Of a stretch of 13,786 bases of DNA, positions 13,786 to 13,786 are shown piece after piece; positions within the stretch are counted from its first letter, which is position 1, and each line of letters begins with the position of its first letter. The position numbers were made by a program, and so were the translations under genes. The notes beneath the pieces were generated by a model that saw nothing but the letters and a program-made list of their open reading frames with translations, was not told where the DNA came from and searched no databases. Location of the stretch: the NCBI GenBank assembly GCA_028715435.1, contig JAQURU010000014.1:1-13786 (forward strand), in the 5' to 3' direction. Origin of the DNA: Minisyncoccota bacterium. GTDB lineage: Bacteria > Patescibacteriota > Minisyncoccia > Minisyncoccales > CG1-02-41-26.

Positions 13786-13786
13786 A

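Overview
The window looks like part of a surface-glycan (capsule, O-antigen-like or glycoprotein glycan) biosynthesis locus from an AT-rich bacterium with a compact genome. Genes overlap or abut, and most starts lack a clear Shine-Dalgarno. The gene families and protein style (threonine-rich tail, TPR-bearing Wzy/ligase, PIG-L enzymes, flippase N-terminus) suggest a Candidate Phyla Radiation/Patescibacteria lineage, perhaps Parcubacteria. That assignment is inference only, since no rRNA or ribosomal protein is present. UGA ends at least three genes (4333-4335, 7497-7499, 11841-11843) whose lengths fit their families, which argues against the UGA=Gly code of Gracilibacteria/Absconditabacteria.

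Left part (1-7499), general glycan machinery. An O-antigen ligase/polymerase with a C-terminal TPR region (minus) has its own good promoter. Upstream of it is a small DUF218/YdcF-like gene (minus) whose last codons form one arm of a terminator. A short divergent promoter region separates that gene from a polyprenyl-phosphate sugar-1-phosphate transferase (plus), the enzyme that starts glycan assembly on lipid carrier. Two glycosyltransferases (GT4 and GT2, minus) follow, then a Wzx-type flippase (plus). Initiating transferase, elongating transferases, flippase and Wzy/WaaL-like enzyme together outline a Wzx/Wzy-type pathway. No chain-length regulator (Wzz) or export gene is visible.

Right part (7480-13786), a compact minus-strand operon of seven genes. 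In transcription order it holds a class I/II aminotransferase (5' end outside the window), a NeuB-like PEP-condensing sialate synthase with SAF domain, an ATP-grasp ligase, a class I SAM methyltransferase, an amidohydrolase-2 enzyme, a DRE-TIM aldolase and a PIG-L/LmbE deacetylase. Spacings run from 16 bp overlap to 15 bp gap. I do not recognise this combination as any characterised pathway. A reasonable inference is that it makes an unusual 2-keto sugar acid and/or an unusual amino- or hydroxy-acid substituent that is then amide-linked and methylated. This is the strongest candidate for an undescribed system here.

Small-scale features: a 70%-GC palindromic REP-like element translated in frame near the start of the Wzy/ligase gene, four perfect tandem heptamers between that gene's -10 box and start codon, two 12-bp tandem duplications around the start of the YdcF-like gene, and two convergent gene pairs that overlap at their 3' ends. 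There is no gene-free stretch over 150 bp and no RNA gene, CRISPR or insertion sequence that I can see.
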